Notes: generated by a model from the letters alone, not told the origin. Positions 9,137 to 17,693 are shown, counted from the stretch's first letter. The stretch: DNA of 64,000 nucleotides from Leptotrichia sp. OH3620_COT-345 (GCF_003932895.1 NZ_RQYW01000003.1:124001-188000); one strand, 5' to 3'. A program made the numbers and translations.

Positions 9137-9640
9137 TCCATTTTTGAAATAAAATTTTATTAGAAATAAATTATTTATAAGCATGGTAACAAAAAACCAC
9201 TTAAAAAAGAGTTTTTTCATTAAAAGTGGTTTTTAGCTTTTCCAAAATCTATTTTTTTTACTGTTTCATTTTTACTGACAAACTTTTATTTCCTATAGAT
9301 TTTTCTTTATTCGTAAAAAACTTTTCTATTATTAAACAAAATTTTGTACAAAAAAATGATACTATAAAATAACATTACCTCAGTATAAATTATTATTCTT
9401 ATTTTTTCTTTTTAAAAATTATGTTCATTTTATTTTTTGTATAATGCTCGGAATTTTCATATATATCATTATTAATAACTCGAATTACATCCTATATCAT
9501 TTCTCTTCTGCTAGAATAGAGAAAAACAGAAAAGACATTAACTGCCATATAAACTAAGGAATAAATAAAAAATTTATTTATTCTTTAAGATGAGGCGTTC
9601 TGACAAGGACAATCACTTTATAATTAATTTTATCCTTTTA
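9137..9640 (-). pseudogene. Decayed paralogue of the secreted DUF4198-like gene, with its terminator
   Basis: Reading the minus strand from a stop at 9258-9260 gives VSFFCTKFCLIIEKFFTNKE and a tail ending SLSVKMKQ. This aligns almost without gaps to the C-terminus of the protein at 12306-13103 (VSFPHKGLWSIRGKAFVDRE, ending SLLVEVK). Further upstream KEKIRIIIYT matches KEKTAIRTYT, and CYFIVSF matches GYFVVSF, with small indels and in-frame stops between them. Recognition fades beyond about 9550, with a weaker match to VIVAV near 9600. The 120 bases downstream of the stop (9137-9257), including a hairpin terminator, also match the region 12165-12305. Confidence 0.75.
9192..9234 (-). terminator. 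Hairpin terminator, duplicated copy A
   Basis: AAAAACCACTT (9192-9202) pairs with AAGTGGTTTTT (9224-9234). A closely related hairpin stands at 12225-12275 at the same distance from a homologous stop codon. It may serve the convergent hydrolase gene from the other side. Confidence 0.7.
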
Positions 9641-9801
9641 TTACAAAAAGCTAAATCTCTTTCAGAAAACTCTTTCTTAATTCTTCAGTTCATAAAAAAT
9701 TGTTTATTTATATTTCTGTCAATGACTAATGAATTTTGATATTTTATATTCTTATTGAAAATACAAACTTTAAAAACTTAAGTATATCCTGTCCTGATTA
9801 T

Positions 9802-10422
9802 TTATTTTTTATATATTCCTTCCAGTTTAGCCGTAGCAAGTATATGTCCTTCCATTTTTTTATATAATTCATTTAAATAATATCCTTTTTTTAAATTCAA
9901 TTTTGTATCCAGTGCATAAATTATTATTGTATAGGTATGATCTTTAGGAGGCATAGGTCCACCGTAAAATGAAGCTTCTTCTTTTGAAAATTTTGCTAAC
10001 GGACTTATCCAACTGTTCACTCCCTGAATCAATGTTTCATTTTCTCTACTTTCATTTGCTTCCAATTTTACTTTATCCTTAGGAATATCAGCAACTGTCC
10101 AATGTATCCAGCTCATTCCTACAACAGAAATTGCATCATGATCCAACATAACAATAGCATAACTCTGTGTTCCTTCCGGACTGTTTTTCCACTCTAAAGG
10201 CAGAGATTTACTTCCTACCCCTTTTACCTTATCTTTTCCTTTTCCTCCAAACTGCTCATCAATAATTCCATTTTTTATTCCTTTACTTTCTAAAGTAAAA
10301 GTTCTTTCCATTGTACTTTTCATTTCTTTACTCCTCATACTTGGTTTCATCTTTGTAAATGTTAAACTGAAACACAATATTAAAGCTACTGATATTAAAA
10401 ATTTTCGTGACACATTCATCAT
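9802..10422 (-). CDS. Secreted PEBP-family (YbhB/YbcL-like) protein
   Basis: A 206-residue protein with an N-terminal signal sequence (hydrophobic residues 9-22) and a phosphatidylethanolamine-binding-protein fold. Family landmarks are LPLEWKNSPEGTQSYAIVMLDHDA, MSWIHWTVADIP and the GGPMPPKDHTYTI segment with the conserved anion-pocket Asp, His and Tyr. Bacterial members are of uncertain function, proposed as ligand-binding or kinase-inhibitor-like proteins. The N-terminal region between signal and domain is lysine-rich. Several starts are possible (ATG, ATG, then GTG at codon 4) because AAAGG abuts the first ATG. Confidence 0.85.
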   Translation of the reverse strand: MMNVSRKFLISVALILCFSLTFTKMKPSMRSKEMKSTMERTFTLESKGIKNGIIDEQFGGKGKDKVKGVGSKSLPLEWKNSPEGTQSYAIVMLDHDAISVVGMSWIHWTVADIPKDKVKLEANESRENETLIQGVNSWISPLAKFSKEEASFYGGPMPPKDHTYTIIIYALDTKLNLKKGYYLNELYKKMEGHILATAKLEGIYKK

Positions 10423-10464
10423 CCTTTCTTTTAAATTTTTATGTTCAATTCTTTTTTATCACAT

Positions 10465-10492
10465 TCTTTCAGTAGAATCAAGTAAATGTGAT
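10465..10492 (-). promoter_or_regulatory. Possible promoter and inverted repeat before the PEBP gene
   Basis: On the minus strand TTGATT is followed after 17 bases by TAAAAA, a weak -10. The element is framed by TCACATT and AATGTGA arms about 19 bases apart, which could be an operator. The rest of the gap 10423-10694 shows nothing I can support. Confidence 0.35.
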
Positions 10493-10694
10493 CATAATAT
10501 AAAATAATATATCAAAAATATAAAAACTGTTCTTATATTTTAAAACAATTTCTAATAACTTTTTTAGAATTCGTCTGAAAATTCAAATTATAATTTCACC
10601 ACTTTTCTGATAAGGGAAAAGAAAATACAGGAAACTTTTTTATATGGAAAAAATATAATTATCAAATCAATACTTAGAACAAAATTAAAAGTTT

Positions 10695-12065
10695 TTATAT
10701 TCTTTTCATTCTTTCCTCAAAGATTTTAAGCCTTTTTGAGATATCCTCTTTTATTTTTTCTTCAACTTTTTTTCTCATTTCGCTTTTTCCTATTTCTTTA
10801 CCTTCTATAGTATTCTTATATTTAGGTGGAACTTTTCCCGTATAAGTTATTTTTTTTACAATATTTTCTTCTTCTATGTAATTTGAATATTTGTCTTTAT
10901 ACAACTCTCCATCTATTCTTAATTGATAGTTTATTCTTATCTTTTCTTTTAAAATAACTGTAATTTTTTCAAAATTATATACTTCATATATCGGTTCTAA
11001 TTTGTCAGATATCCCCACACGTATTTTTTCTGTGAGTTTTTCAGTTTTCTTTTCCTTATTTCCTGAATTTATTCTATATTCATCTCTTTCATCGTATTCC
11101 ACTATAAGTTCGGAGTCCGTATTATCTATGTAAGCTATATCTTTCAGACTCTTTTCTATTATATTGTTATATTTCATATTTCCCACAAACTTATAACTGA
11201 AAAATCCTTTTTTATAGTACATATCCATGAGTTTTGAAGTGTCTTTATAGCCTCTCACAAAATAATTGGATTTTTTGAAATACTCATATGCTTTTCTGTA
11301 CTTTGCTTTCTTACTGCTTTCATTTAAAACCTGTTTTCCCATTTCATAGTATTTTTCAGCATCATTCAAGTCCGCTTTTTCTTTGTTTTCCTTATATTTA
11401 TTATAGGAATTTTTGTAGTTTTCCTCATATCTTTTATATGTTTCTGATGCTTTTAGAAATGTTTTTTCAGCATTTCTGTAGTTTTTTATTTCTTCAAGTT
11501 TTTCAGCAATTTTTATAAGATTATCCGCTTTTAACTTCGAAGCATTTCTAATTATATGACTATATTTTAAAATGTTGTTTTTTTCCATACTACCGGTTAT
11601 TCTGATGTAATTATCCAATACTTCCAGTTCTTTTGAAGCTTTATCATATAAACTTTCTGCATAATAGCTGTTAACCCTTCTAATTATACTTTCACTTGTT
11701 CCTTTATAAAATTCTTCAGCAGAATATTTTAATGTAAAATCAGTAAATTCCTTTGTATACTCTCTTAAATCAAGCATTGTATATATTTTAAATAAATTTA
11801 CTCCTGCATTGATTTTTTCACTTTCATTTACTGTACCGGAAATTATTCGTAAATAATGTTCTGTAATATTTGAGAATTTTGATATAATTTCCGTTTTTAC
11901 TTTAGGATTTACCTTTCTTATTCTGTTTTCATTTTTATCAAAGTATTTTAAAGTCGTTTCAACACTTTTTACATATTCTCCTCTCGCATATTCCTTTTGT
12001 GCCTTTTCCAGATCACATGATATTATGCTGAGAATTGTTAGTATAAATAATAATATTCTTTTCAT
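10695..12065 (-). CDS. Lipoprotein with TPR-like helical repeats
   Basis: A 456-residue predicted lipoprotein: the short signal MKRILLFILTILSIISC ends in a lipobox with Cys17. Residues 20-290 are largely helical, with repeating patterns such as EYARGEYVKSVE, EIKNYRNAEKTFLKASETY and AEKYYEMGKQVLNESSKKAKYRKAYEYFKKS spelled over successive helices, typical of tetratricopeptide repeats. The C-terminal third looks beta-rich. No catalytic motif is seen. It probably acts as a periplasmic or outer-membrane scaffold. The Shine-Dalgarno is weak. It lies between the decayed and intact copies of the DUF4198-like gene. Confidence 0.7.
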   Translation of the reverse strand: MKRILLFILTILSIISCDLEKAQKEYARGEYVKSVETTLKYFDKNENRIRKVNPKVKTEIISKFSNITEHYLRIISGTVNESEKINAGVNLFKIYTMLDLREYTKEFTDFTLKYSAEEFYKGTSESIIRRVNSYYAESLYDKASKELEVLDNYIRITGSMEKNNILKYSHIIRNASKLKADNLIKIAEKLEEIKNYRNAEKTFLKASETYKRYEENYKNSYNKYKENKEKADLNDAEKYYEMGKQVLNESSKKAKYRKAYEYFKKSNYFVRGYKDTSKLMDMYYKKGFFSYKFVGNMKYNNIIEKSLKDIAYIDNTDSELIVEYDERDEYRINSGNKEKKTEKLTEKIRVGISDKLEPIYEVYNFEKITVILKEKIRINYQLRIDGELYKDKYSNYIEEENIVKKITYTGKVPPKYKNTIEGKEIGKSEMRKKVEEKIKEDISKRLKIFEERMKRI

Positions 12066-12164
12066 TTTTTAATAGTATTCTATATTAGTAATACTATACT
12101 GTCCACATCCTTTCAATTATTTTCAGCTTTTGCCAACGGAGTATTCTATCACATCTTATTTTGA

Positions 12165-12305
12165 TTTTTGAAATAGAATTCTATTAGAAATGGATTATTT
12201 ATAAGTACAGTATTAACAATTTTGAAAACCACTTAAAAATGGATATTTTCTTTATTTTCCATTAAAAGTGGTTTTGTATTTTCCAAAATTAAAAAATTTT
12301 ACTTA
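12165..12305 (-). repeat. Downstream region shared with the decayed paralogue (copy B)
   Basis: Sequence such as TTTTTGAAATAGAATTCTAT, TAGAAATGGATTATTTATAA and the AAAACCACTT hairpin matches 9137-9257 in the same order and orientation. It shows that the ancestral duplication included the 3' flank, not just the coding region. Confidence 0.7.
12225..12275 (-). terminator. Terminator of the metal-uptake operon
   Basis: AAAACCACTT (12225-12234) pairs with AAGTGGTTTT (12266-12275), with a second inner stem of AAAATGGA and TTCCATT. It follows the last gene of the operon by about 30 bases. The T-run after the stem is short. Confidence 0.65.
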
Positions 12306-13103
12306 TTACTTTACTTCTACTAACAGACTTGTGTCTTCCACATATTTCTTTTCTCTATCTACAAAAGCTTTTCCTCTTATTGACCAGAGTCCTTTATGAG
12401 GGAATGACACTACAAAGTATCCGTTATCATCGGTATAAGTTCTTATTGCCGTTTTTTCTTTCTGAAGCTGACCTGTGAATATCCCCTTTTTCATATCTAT
12501 TTTACCGTTTATATAGTCTATAGACACATCAGTATTTTTCATAGGATTCCCTTTCTTATCAACTAAACATCCTTTAAATACTGAATTTACATTAACCATG
12601 GAAGGATTTGTAAACGGTATTATTTCATAATATCCATCTGCCACTCTTTTTTTCCAGTCATCTCCTTTACTTCCATCCTTTGTTATGACCGTTTTTACGA
12701 TTCCGTTAAATGTGTATGAAATATTATCATCCAGAGTTTCTCCCGGAACTGCGACTATAACCCAGTCTCCTCCACCTTTCAATTCACTGTCCATTGTGAA
12801 ATCCAAAGTTCTTCCCGATGCTTTATCAGTTTTTATATGTCCTTCTTTCACCTTAGAAGTCAGATTGATTTTTTCTCCGTTGTGTAGTGCAAACACTTTT
12901 TCAGCCAGATGTGTCTTATCCTTTACTTTACCCACAGGGATAGGTGCTTCTTCCCCTCCGTCATCAGGGTGTCCAAACATTATCTTAAATTGTACTGATG
13001 ATTTTCCTGTTACATTTAAAGTATCAGTGTAAATAAATTGATTATGTGCATATAGATTTATTCCTGCAACTAATACTGCTAAAACTCCTAAAAATTTCTT
13101 CAT
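12306..13103 (-). CDS. Secreted DUF4198-like protein with predicted N-terminal His
   Basis: About 265 residues. The signal peptide MKKFLGVLAVLVAGINLYA is followed directly by HNQF, so cleavage would leave histidine as the first residue. Features such as FGHPDDGGEE, GGGDWVIVAVPGE and a C-terminal Ig-like module (KKGNPMKNTDVSIDYIN ... TYTDDNGYFVVSFPHKGLW) resemble DUF4198 proteins, periplasmic proteins often linked to nickel or cobalt uptake. As last gene of a metal ABC operon it is probably a metal-binding accessory. The true ATG is at 13103 with AGGAGG eight bases before; the longer TTG frame is rejected. A decayed paralogue lies at 9137-9640. Confidence 0.7.
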   Translation of the reverse strand: MKKFLGVLAVLVAGINLYAHNQFIYTDTLNVTGKSSVQFKIMFGHPDDGGEEAPIPVGKVKDKTHLAEKVFALHNGEKINLTSKVKEGHIKTDKASGRTLDFTMDSELKGGGDWVIVAVPGETLDDNISYTFNGIVKTVITKDGSKGDDWKKRVADGYYEIIPFTNPSMVNVNSVFKGCLVDKKGNPMKNTDVSIDYINGKIDMKKGIFTGQLQKEKTAIRTYTDDNGYFVVSFPHKGLWSIRGKAFVDREKKYVEDTSLLVEVK

Positions 13104-13173
13104 CAAAATTACCTCCTGTTTTTTTATATATTAAATTTTAATATACTGATTATATATTCATACTGATATTCTG

Positions 13174-13593
13174 TTACTTTTGTGTCATTTTCTCTTTCCA
13201 TTCTCCAAGAGAATCCGATTTTTCAATATTTTCTTTCCATTTACTCATTTCACTTTCTTCAAGTTTAGGACCTTTTTTGGAAATAATATGCCCCGGACCA
13301 CCGTTAAATATAACTTCATATTTTGGAGTTAACGGTTTTATAACTGTCATTGAACTTTTACTGCCAAACTTCCCTTTAAATATTATCATCTTACCTTCAT
13401 AAGTATCTTCAGGGCCGTTATACGGCTTATCTTTCACTATTATCACTTCAAGGCCCTCAGCTTTCTCTCCGTTTGAAAATCCTGCTTCAATATAAACAGT
13501 ACCGTCTTTATTATCATCTACTGATAATACCGGAGCATGAGCGAAAACCATTCCTGAAATGGTAAATAAACATGCTAATATAAATTTTTTCAT
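13174..13593 (-). CDS. Small secreted protein, predicted N-terminal His, unknown family
   Basis: 139 residues from an ATG at 13593 that follows AGAGGTGA; the longer GTG frame overlaps the Shine-Dalgarno. The signal peptide ends MVFA with HAPVLSVDD next, so the mature chain would begin with His. The body is a compact beta-rich domain (DGTVYIEAGFSNGE ... PKYEVIFNGGPGHIISKKGP) with a charged helical tail. I cannot name the family with certainty. Its position between a binding protein and the DUF4198-like gene, and the shared N-terminal His, suggest a metal-binding periplasmic partner. Confidence 0.65.
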   Translation of the reverse strand: MKKFILACLFTISGMVFAHAPVLSVDDNKDGTVYIEAGFSNGEKAEGLEVIIVKDKPYNGPEDTYEGKMIIFKGKFGSKSSMTVIKPLTPKYEVIFNGGPGHIISKKGPKLEESEMSKWKENIEKSDSLGEWKEKMTQK

Positions 13594-13621
13594 ATATTTC
13601 ACCTCTATTTTCTTTATTTTT

Positions 13622-14497
13622 CTACTTTAAAACTTTTATTAATTTTTCAATGTTTTCTTTCATTCCTGTCAGATAACCGTTAGGATCCATTTTTCCATTT
13701 ACTTCTCTCGGTATATTGAAAGTATCGAGAACTATAAATTTTCCGCCGTTTTTCTCTATTTCAGAAATAATTTCCTTTTTCAGCCATTTATCAGAAATAA
13801 TAATTTTTGATTTATTTTTTTTTATTATTTCTTTTATATTCCCGACAGTTATTTCTTCAGGTTGGATATAATTTACAAAAATATTTAATTCATTGAACAA
13901 ATAATCCAGATTCTCTGTGGGAGATATTACTGAAAGTGTAGTGGTTCTTATTGTTTCCTTTAAATATTTATTTTCTGTTTCTCTCACCGCTTCAGTAAAT
14001 TTACTCAAATTTTCCATTATTTTTCTCTCATTTTTCGGAAAAAGTCTTACTAAATCTTCTGCTATTATCTGAGCCATTTTCATCGCATTTTGATGACTAA
14101 GCCATACATAGGGATTTCTGTCGCCATTTCTATAACTTAAAAGTGATAGAGCTGAATAATCATTGTCTGAGAAAGAGTAACTTGCATCAATTTCAACAAT
14201 TTTTATATTCTGTCTTCTTGCATATTCATACAAATAATCATTTCCCCAAACTTTTGCTACATCTATCACTGCTATGGAATTTTTTGCAACAGATAAATCA
14301 AGATTTTTATTATCAAAAGCAGACTTTCCATAATCCATTGAAACATCAGAATCAAATATAGAATATATTTCTATATCGGTATTTTCTGTTATATTCTTAG
14401 CAATAGAATATATCGGTTGAATAGATGTCAGAACTTTATTATTTCCATATAAAATATTCATTGTCAAAATAATTAATAAAATTAACGTTTTTTTCAA
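13622..14497 (-). CDS. Second TroA/ZnuA-like binding protein, metal ligands altered
   Basis: 291 residues with the cluster A-I metal-binding-protein fold. The start is TTG at 14497, preceded by AGAAAGGAG; the longer ATG frame would overlap the upstream permease and lengthen the signal peptide implausibly. The signal is MKKTLILLIILTMNILYG. Alignment to the family by landmarks shows NPYVWLSHQNA where DPHVWLDP is usual (Tyr130 replaces the His ligand) and ISPTENLDYLFNELNI where the third His normally stands (Pro193). The first His loop is FDSDVSMDYGKSA, also without His. It therefore may not bind zinc or manganese in the standard way. Confidence 0.8.
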   Translation of the reverse strand: MKKTLILLIILTMNILYGNNKVLTSIQPIYSIAKNITENTDIEIYSIFDSDVSMDYGKSAFDNKNLDLSVAKNSIAVIDVAKVWGNDYLYEYARRQNIKIVEIDASYSFSDNDYSALSLLSYRNGDRNPYVWLSHQNAMKMAQIIAEDLVRLFPKNERKIMENLSKFTEAVRETENKYLKETIRTTTLSVISPTENLDYLFNELNIFVNYIQPEEITVGNIKEIIKKNKSKIIISDKWLKKEIISEIEKNGGKFIVLDTFNIPREVNGKMDPNGYLTGMKENIEKLIKVLK

Positions 14498-14522
14498 TGT
14501 TTTCTCCTTTCTCCATTTATTT

Positions 14523-15416
14523 TTATTCACTTTCACTAAATTTTTGACTTACATTTTTTATTATTATCGTTATAAAAAATATAAATGATGCAGTAAGTAT
14601 TATTGCTCCTCCTGACGGTATGGATATGTTATAATGAAGAGGAATAAGCACTCCTAATATACAACTTGTAAGTGAAAATATTATACTATAAAAGAAAAAT
14701 CCTTTCATTGAACGGGATAAATTTTTAGCAGATGCTGCAGGAATTAATAACAATGCTTCTACAAGTGCCGCTCCTATTATTTTTACTGAAACTATTGTGA
14801 CTACAGTTACCACTATTATAAATATATATTCTGTCAGCTTTACATTTACACCTTTTACCGTTGCGATATTAGTATTAAAACTCGAAAGCAGCATTTTGTT
14901 AAACAACGGTATTAATATTATTGTCAAAATCAATATGGTAACTATAAGAATAAGTATATCAAAGTCAGTGACAGTAAGTATCGAACCGAACATAACATTT
15001 TCAAGCATATGGAAATTTGCTTTAGATGAAACAAAAATGAGAAGCGAACCTCCTAAAGCTATGGAAATTGATAAAAATATTCCTATAAGAGTATCTGCAG
15101 ACATTTTTGTCCTGTTTTTTGTGTAATTTATAAGTAATCCGAACAGTATACAGTAAGTAAACAGCATTATATAAGGTGCGTTATAAGGCTCCCCTGCCAG
15201 TATTCCGAAAGCTATTCCCGTGAGAGCGGCATGTCCTATAGCTTCAGAAAAAAATGCCATTTTCTTAGTTACTACCATTGTTCCTATTCCTCCTAAAATT
15301 GTCCCGATAAATAAGGTACATATAAGGGAATTTATTACAAAGGCATATTTAAAATATTCAGGCAAAATCTGACGATTAACCATATCTGTAAAAAAGCTCC
15401 TTATTATTTCAAGCAT
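14523..15416 (-). CDS. Metal ABC transporter permease (ZnuB/TroC type)
   Basis: A 297-residue integral membrane protein of the ABC-3 family with eight or nine hydrophobic segments. The SEAIGHAALTGIAFGIL block and the C-terminal LLIPAASAKNLSRS block are characteristic of ZnuB, TroC and MntB permeases. It forms the inner-membrane channel for Zn, Mn or Fe with the ATPase at 15481. GGAGGAAATT precedes the ATG. It lies between the ATPase and the second binding protein genes. Confidence 0.92.
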   Translation of the reverse strand: MLEIIRSFFTDMVNRQILPEYFKYAFVINSLICTLFIGTILGGIGTMVVTKKMAFFSEAIGHAALTGIAFGILAGEPYNAPYIMLFTYCILFGLLINYTKNRTKMSADTLIGIFLSISIALGGSLLIFVSSKANFHMLENVMFGSILTVTDFDILILIVTILILTIILIPLFNKMLLSSFNTNIATVKGVNVKLTEYIFIIVVTVVTIVSVKIIGAALVEALLLIPAASAKNLSRSMKGFFFYSIIFSLTSCILGVLIPLHYNISIPSGGAIILTASFIFFITIIIKNVSQKFSESE

Positions 15417-15480
15417 TTTCTAATTTCCTCCATTTTTTACTTTAAAAAATATTTATATTAAAATTTCTTTGATAAAAATT

Positions 15481-16170
15481 CTATGAAAATACAGTAAGTA
15501 TTTTATCATTATCAAGTACTTTTTTAGGATCTCCTGAAAATTGTATTTCCTTCTTTATACATGTTACCGTATCTGCCATTTCTATTACCTGTTTCAGATT
15601 ATGATGTATCCATAAAATTGTTATACCTTTATTTTTTAAATTATTTATTACACTTTTAAAATACTCTTCTCCCAAAACATCAATTCCTGTAAAAGGTTCA
15701 TCCAGTATAAGCAAATCAGGTTCAGGATATATCGCCTGTGCCAGAAGTAGCCTTTGTCTTTCTCCTCCTGACAGATTTCCTACAAGCCTTTTTCTCTTTT
15801 CATACATACCCATTTTTCTCAACAATTCGTCTACTGTTTTTTTATATTTTCGGGAAATACCTAAAAAACATGGTTTTTTCTGATAAATTATCGCAAGGAA
15901 ATCTTCCACGGTTATAGGTAGAGTTTTCTCAAAGTCCAGATATTGGGGAACATAGCCTATTATTTTACTTTTTTCATAAGAAATAAATATTTCTCCTTCG
16001 TAAGGAACCTGTCCTAATATACTTTTTAAAAGTGATGTTTTTCCTCCCCCATTAGGACCTACTAAACAATGTATTTTCCCGGGTTCGACTGTTAAGTTTA
16101 TATTTTCCAATATTTTTGTATTAGATAATGTCAGTGTCAAATTTTTTATTTCTATTAATATACCCGACAT
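15481..16170 (-). CDS. Metal ABC transporter ATPase (ZnuC type)
   Basis: A 229-residue ABC ATPase with Walker A GPNGGGKTS, Q-loop VPQYLDF, signature LSGGERQRL, Walker B LLILDEPFTG and switch His in WIHHNLK. The family, together with neighbouring ABC-3 permease and TroA-type binding proteins, is for zinc or manganese uptake. The gene begins one base after the stop of the upstream binding protein gene, consistent with tight coupling. Confidence 0.93.
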   Translation of the reverse strand: MSGILIEIKNLTLTLSNTKILENINLTVEPGKIHCLVGPNGGGKTSLLKSILGQVPYEGEIFISYEKSKIIGYVPQYLDFEKTLPITVEDFLAIIYQKKPCFLGISRKYKKTVDELLRKMGMYEKRKRLVGNLSGGERQRLLLAQAIYPEPDLLILDEPFTGIDVLGEEYFKSVINNLKNKGITILWIHHNLKQVIEMADTVTCIKKEIQFSGDPKKVLDNDKILTVFS

Positions 16171-16171
16171 T

Positions 16172-17071
16172 TTATTTCCCTTTCATCTTGCCTATTTCAA
16201 TTATTACGGCAGTCAAAGAATCCAAATTATATTTCATAAACCTTTCAAAGCTGTCTTTCGTATAAGGTCCGCTGCTCATATGCGACAAATGTCTTATTTT
16301 TACCCCTGTAGCTTTTTGTATAGTTGTGGAATATTTATTTTGGACTTGAGCATCAACAAAAAGTACATCTATTTTCTGCCCTTTCATTATATCTATCATG
16401 GCTTTGATGTCAGAAGCACTGGGTTCTACGCCATGAGCAGGCTCTATTACCGCTCTCACCTTCAAACCGAATTCCGACAATAAATAGTCATATCCTGCAT
16501 GAGAAGTGGCTATTTTTATATCCAAATTTTTAAGATGGCTTACTTTTTTTATAGCTTGCGCTTTTAAATTTCTCAATCTCTGAGCATAAACCTGAGCATT
16601 TTTATTATAATAATCTTTGTTTGCAGGATCTATCTGTCCCAACTCTCTAGCTATAGTATACACCTGCTGTATAGAAGTTGTTATTGATATGAAAGAATGA
16701 GGATTTAAAATTTTAGTTTTTCCTCTCATTCCTGAAACCGGCATTAAGGAGACTCCCTTATTGGCATTTACTATTTTTATTTTTCCGTTCATTTTTGCAG
16801 CTTTTACAATATCAAACACAAACTCATCATGTCCTATACCGTTTACTACAAGAACATTTAAATTAGACATTTTCTTTATATCTTCAGGCTTCGGTCTATA
16901 ACCGTGAGAATCATATAAATCTCCTCTTATTACAGGTATTACCTCCATTTTATCCCCTACAATATTAGATACATAACTGTAATAAGGCTGAAGAGTCACT
17001 CCTATTTTAAGTTTTCCGTAAGAAACTATAGTCATTACAGTCATCAAAATAACTATTATAAGTTTTTTCAT
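16172..17071 (-). CDS. Metal ABC transporter substrate-binding protein (TroA/ZnuA type)
   Basis: A 299-residue periplasmic binding protein with signal peptide MKKLIIVILMTVMTIVSYG and no lipobox, which fits a diderm cell. The metal ligands can be placed: His56 (DSHGYRP), His125 (NPHSF), His191 (TSHAGYDYL) and Asp240 (LFVDAQ), the three-His-plus-acid set of the family. It lacks the long His-rich loop of many zinc-specific ZnuA proteins. Zinc versus manganese cannot be settled. Its ATG overlaps the upstream stop (TAATG), with AAAGGTGAT before it. Confidence 0.92.
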   Translation of the reverse strand: MKKLIIVILMTVMTIVSYGKLKIGVTLQPYYSYVSNIVGDKMEVIPVIRGDLYDSHGYRPKPEDIKKMSNLNVLVVNGIGHDEFVFDIVKAAKMNGKIKIVNANKGVSLMPVSGMRGKTKILNPHSFISITTSIQQVYTIARELGQIDPANKDYYNKNAQVYAQRLRNLKAQAIKKVSHLKNLDIKIATSHAGYDYLLSEFGLKVRAVIEPAHGVEPSASDIKAMIDIMKGQKIDVLFVDAQVQNKYSTTIQKATGVKIRHLSHMSSGPYTKDSFERFMKYNLDSLTAVIIEIGKMKGK

Positions 17072-17661
17072 TACATATCACCTTTCCCTTCAAATTTACG
17101 TCTCTCATCCTCACCTGTGTAAGGAATTATTTCTTCCCAATTCGGGAAATTTTCATCTAAAGAAAATTCAACATCTTCTTTATGTAAATGTGTTCTTATA
17201 AATAAAATTTTTATGTCCTCATAATTTCGGTTATTTACAATTACCGCAAAATTTCCACTTACAGTAACATTTTCAGAAAGCCCTATATAATAAGTACTTT
17301 TTTCTTTTTCTATTTTTTCCCATTGTATTTTTCCTCTTTCTTCCCATGTAATATCTTTTGTAAAAGGAGGAATGTCATTTTTTTCAAGGTCTTTTATTGA
17401 AGGAAGATTTTCATCATCTGTTTTGATTTTTATTTCATTTGTAAAATTTATAAGATCTGCATAAATGCCTGATTCGACACTGGAAAAATTTGAATAGGAG
17501 CTCACTTCCCCTTTATTTATCTTTTGCTCCTGTATATTCGTTTTCCTCATTTTTATTAATAAAGCAGCTATTAAAATTAAAAAAATTACAGTTATTATCA
17601 AAACCGTATTTTCCTTTTTCGGGCTTGACGGTTTTAACTTTTCCGTGACTATTTTAATCAC
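17071..17661 (-). CDS. Membrane-anchored periplasmic protein, first gene of metal operon
   Basis: Up to 196 residues: a basic N-terminus, one transmembrane helix (about residues 21-37) and a periplasmic domain of about 150 residues. Motifs include YADLINFTNEI, PPFTKDITWEERGKIQWEKIE and ILFIRTHLHKEDVE, whose HLH could bind metal. Proteins of this outline occur in metal ABC operons (I recall a DUF6162 family but cannot confirm membership). The annotated GTG start sits inside the AGAGGTGAT Shine-Dalgarno, so the real start is uncertain; a TTG at codon 21 after AAGGA is an alternative. Confidence 0.65.
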   Translation of the reverse strand: MIKIVTEKLKPSSPKKENTVLIITVIFLILIAALLIKMRKTNIQEQKINKGEVSSYSNFSSVESGIYADLINFTNEIKIKTDDENLPSIKDLEKNDIPPFTKDITWEERGKIQWEKIEKEKSTYYIGLSENVTVSGNFAVIVNNRNYEDIKILFIRTHLHKEDVEFSLDENFPNWEEIIPYTGEDERRKFEGKGDM

Positions 17662-17679
17662 CTCTTTAAATTATATATT

Positions 17680-17693
17680 TATATGTTCATATA
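17680..17693 (-). promoter_or_regulatory. Operator candidate in the metal operon leader
   Basis: TATATG-TT-CATATA is a perfect inverted repeat between the promoter and the first gene. On the minus strand the wider stretch reads ATGAATATATGAACATATA. This resembles ArsR/SmtB-type sites built on TGAA half-sites, but an AT-rich coincidence is possible and uptake operons are more often controlled by Fur, Zur or DtxR/MntR regulators. Confidence 0.4.

Noticed and set aside
14498-14536. Upstream ATG start for the second binding protein
   Set aside because: It overlaps the permease stop, adds basic residues before the signal peptide, and contains the AGAAAGGAG ribosome site used by the TTG at 14497.
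14797-15126. 109-codon plus-strand frame within the permease gene
   Set aside because: It is antisense to conserved membrane segments and has no start signal.
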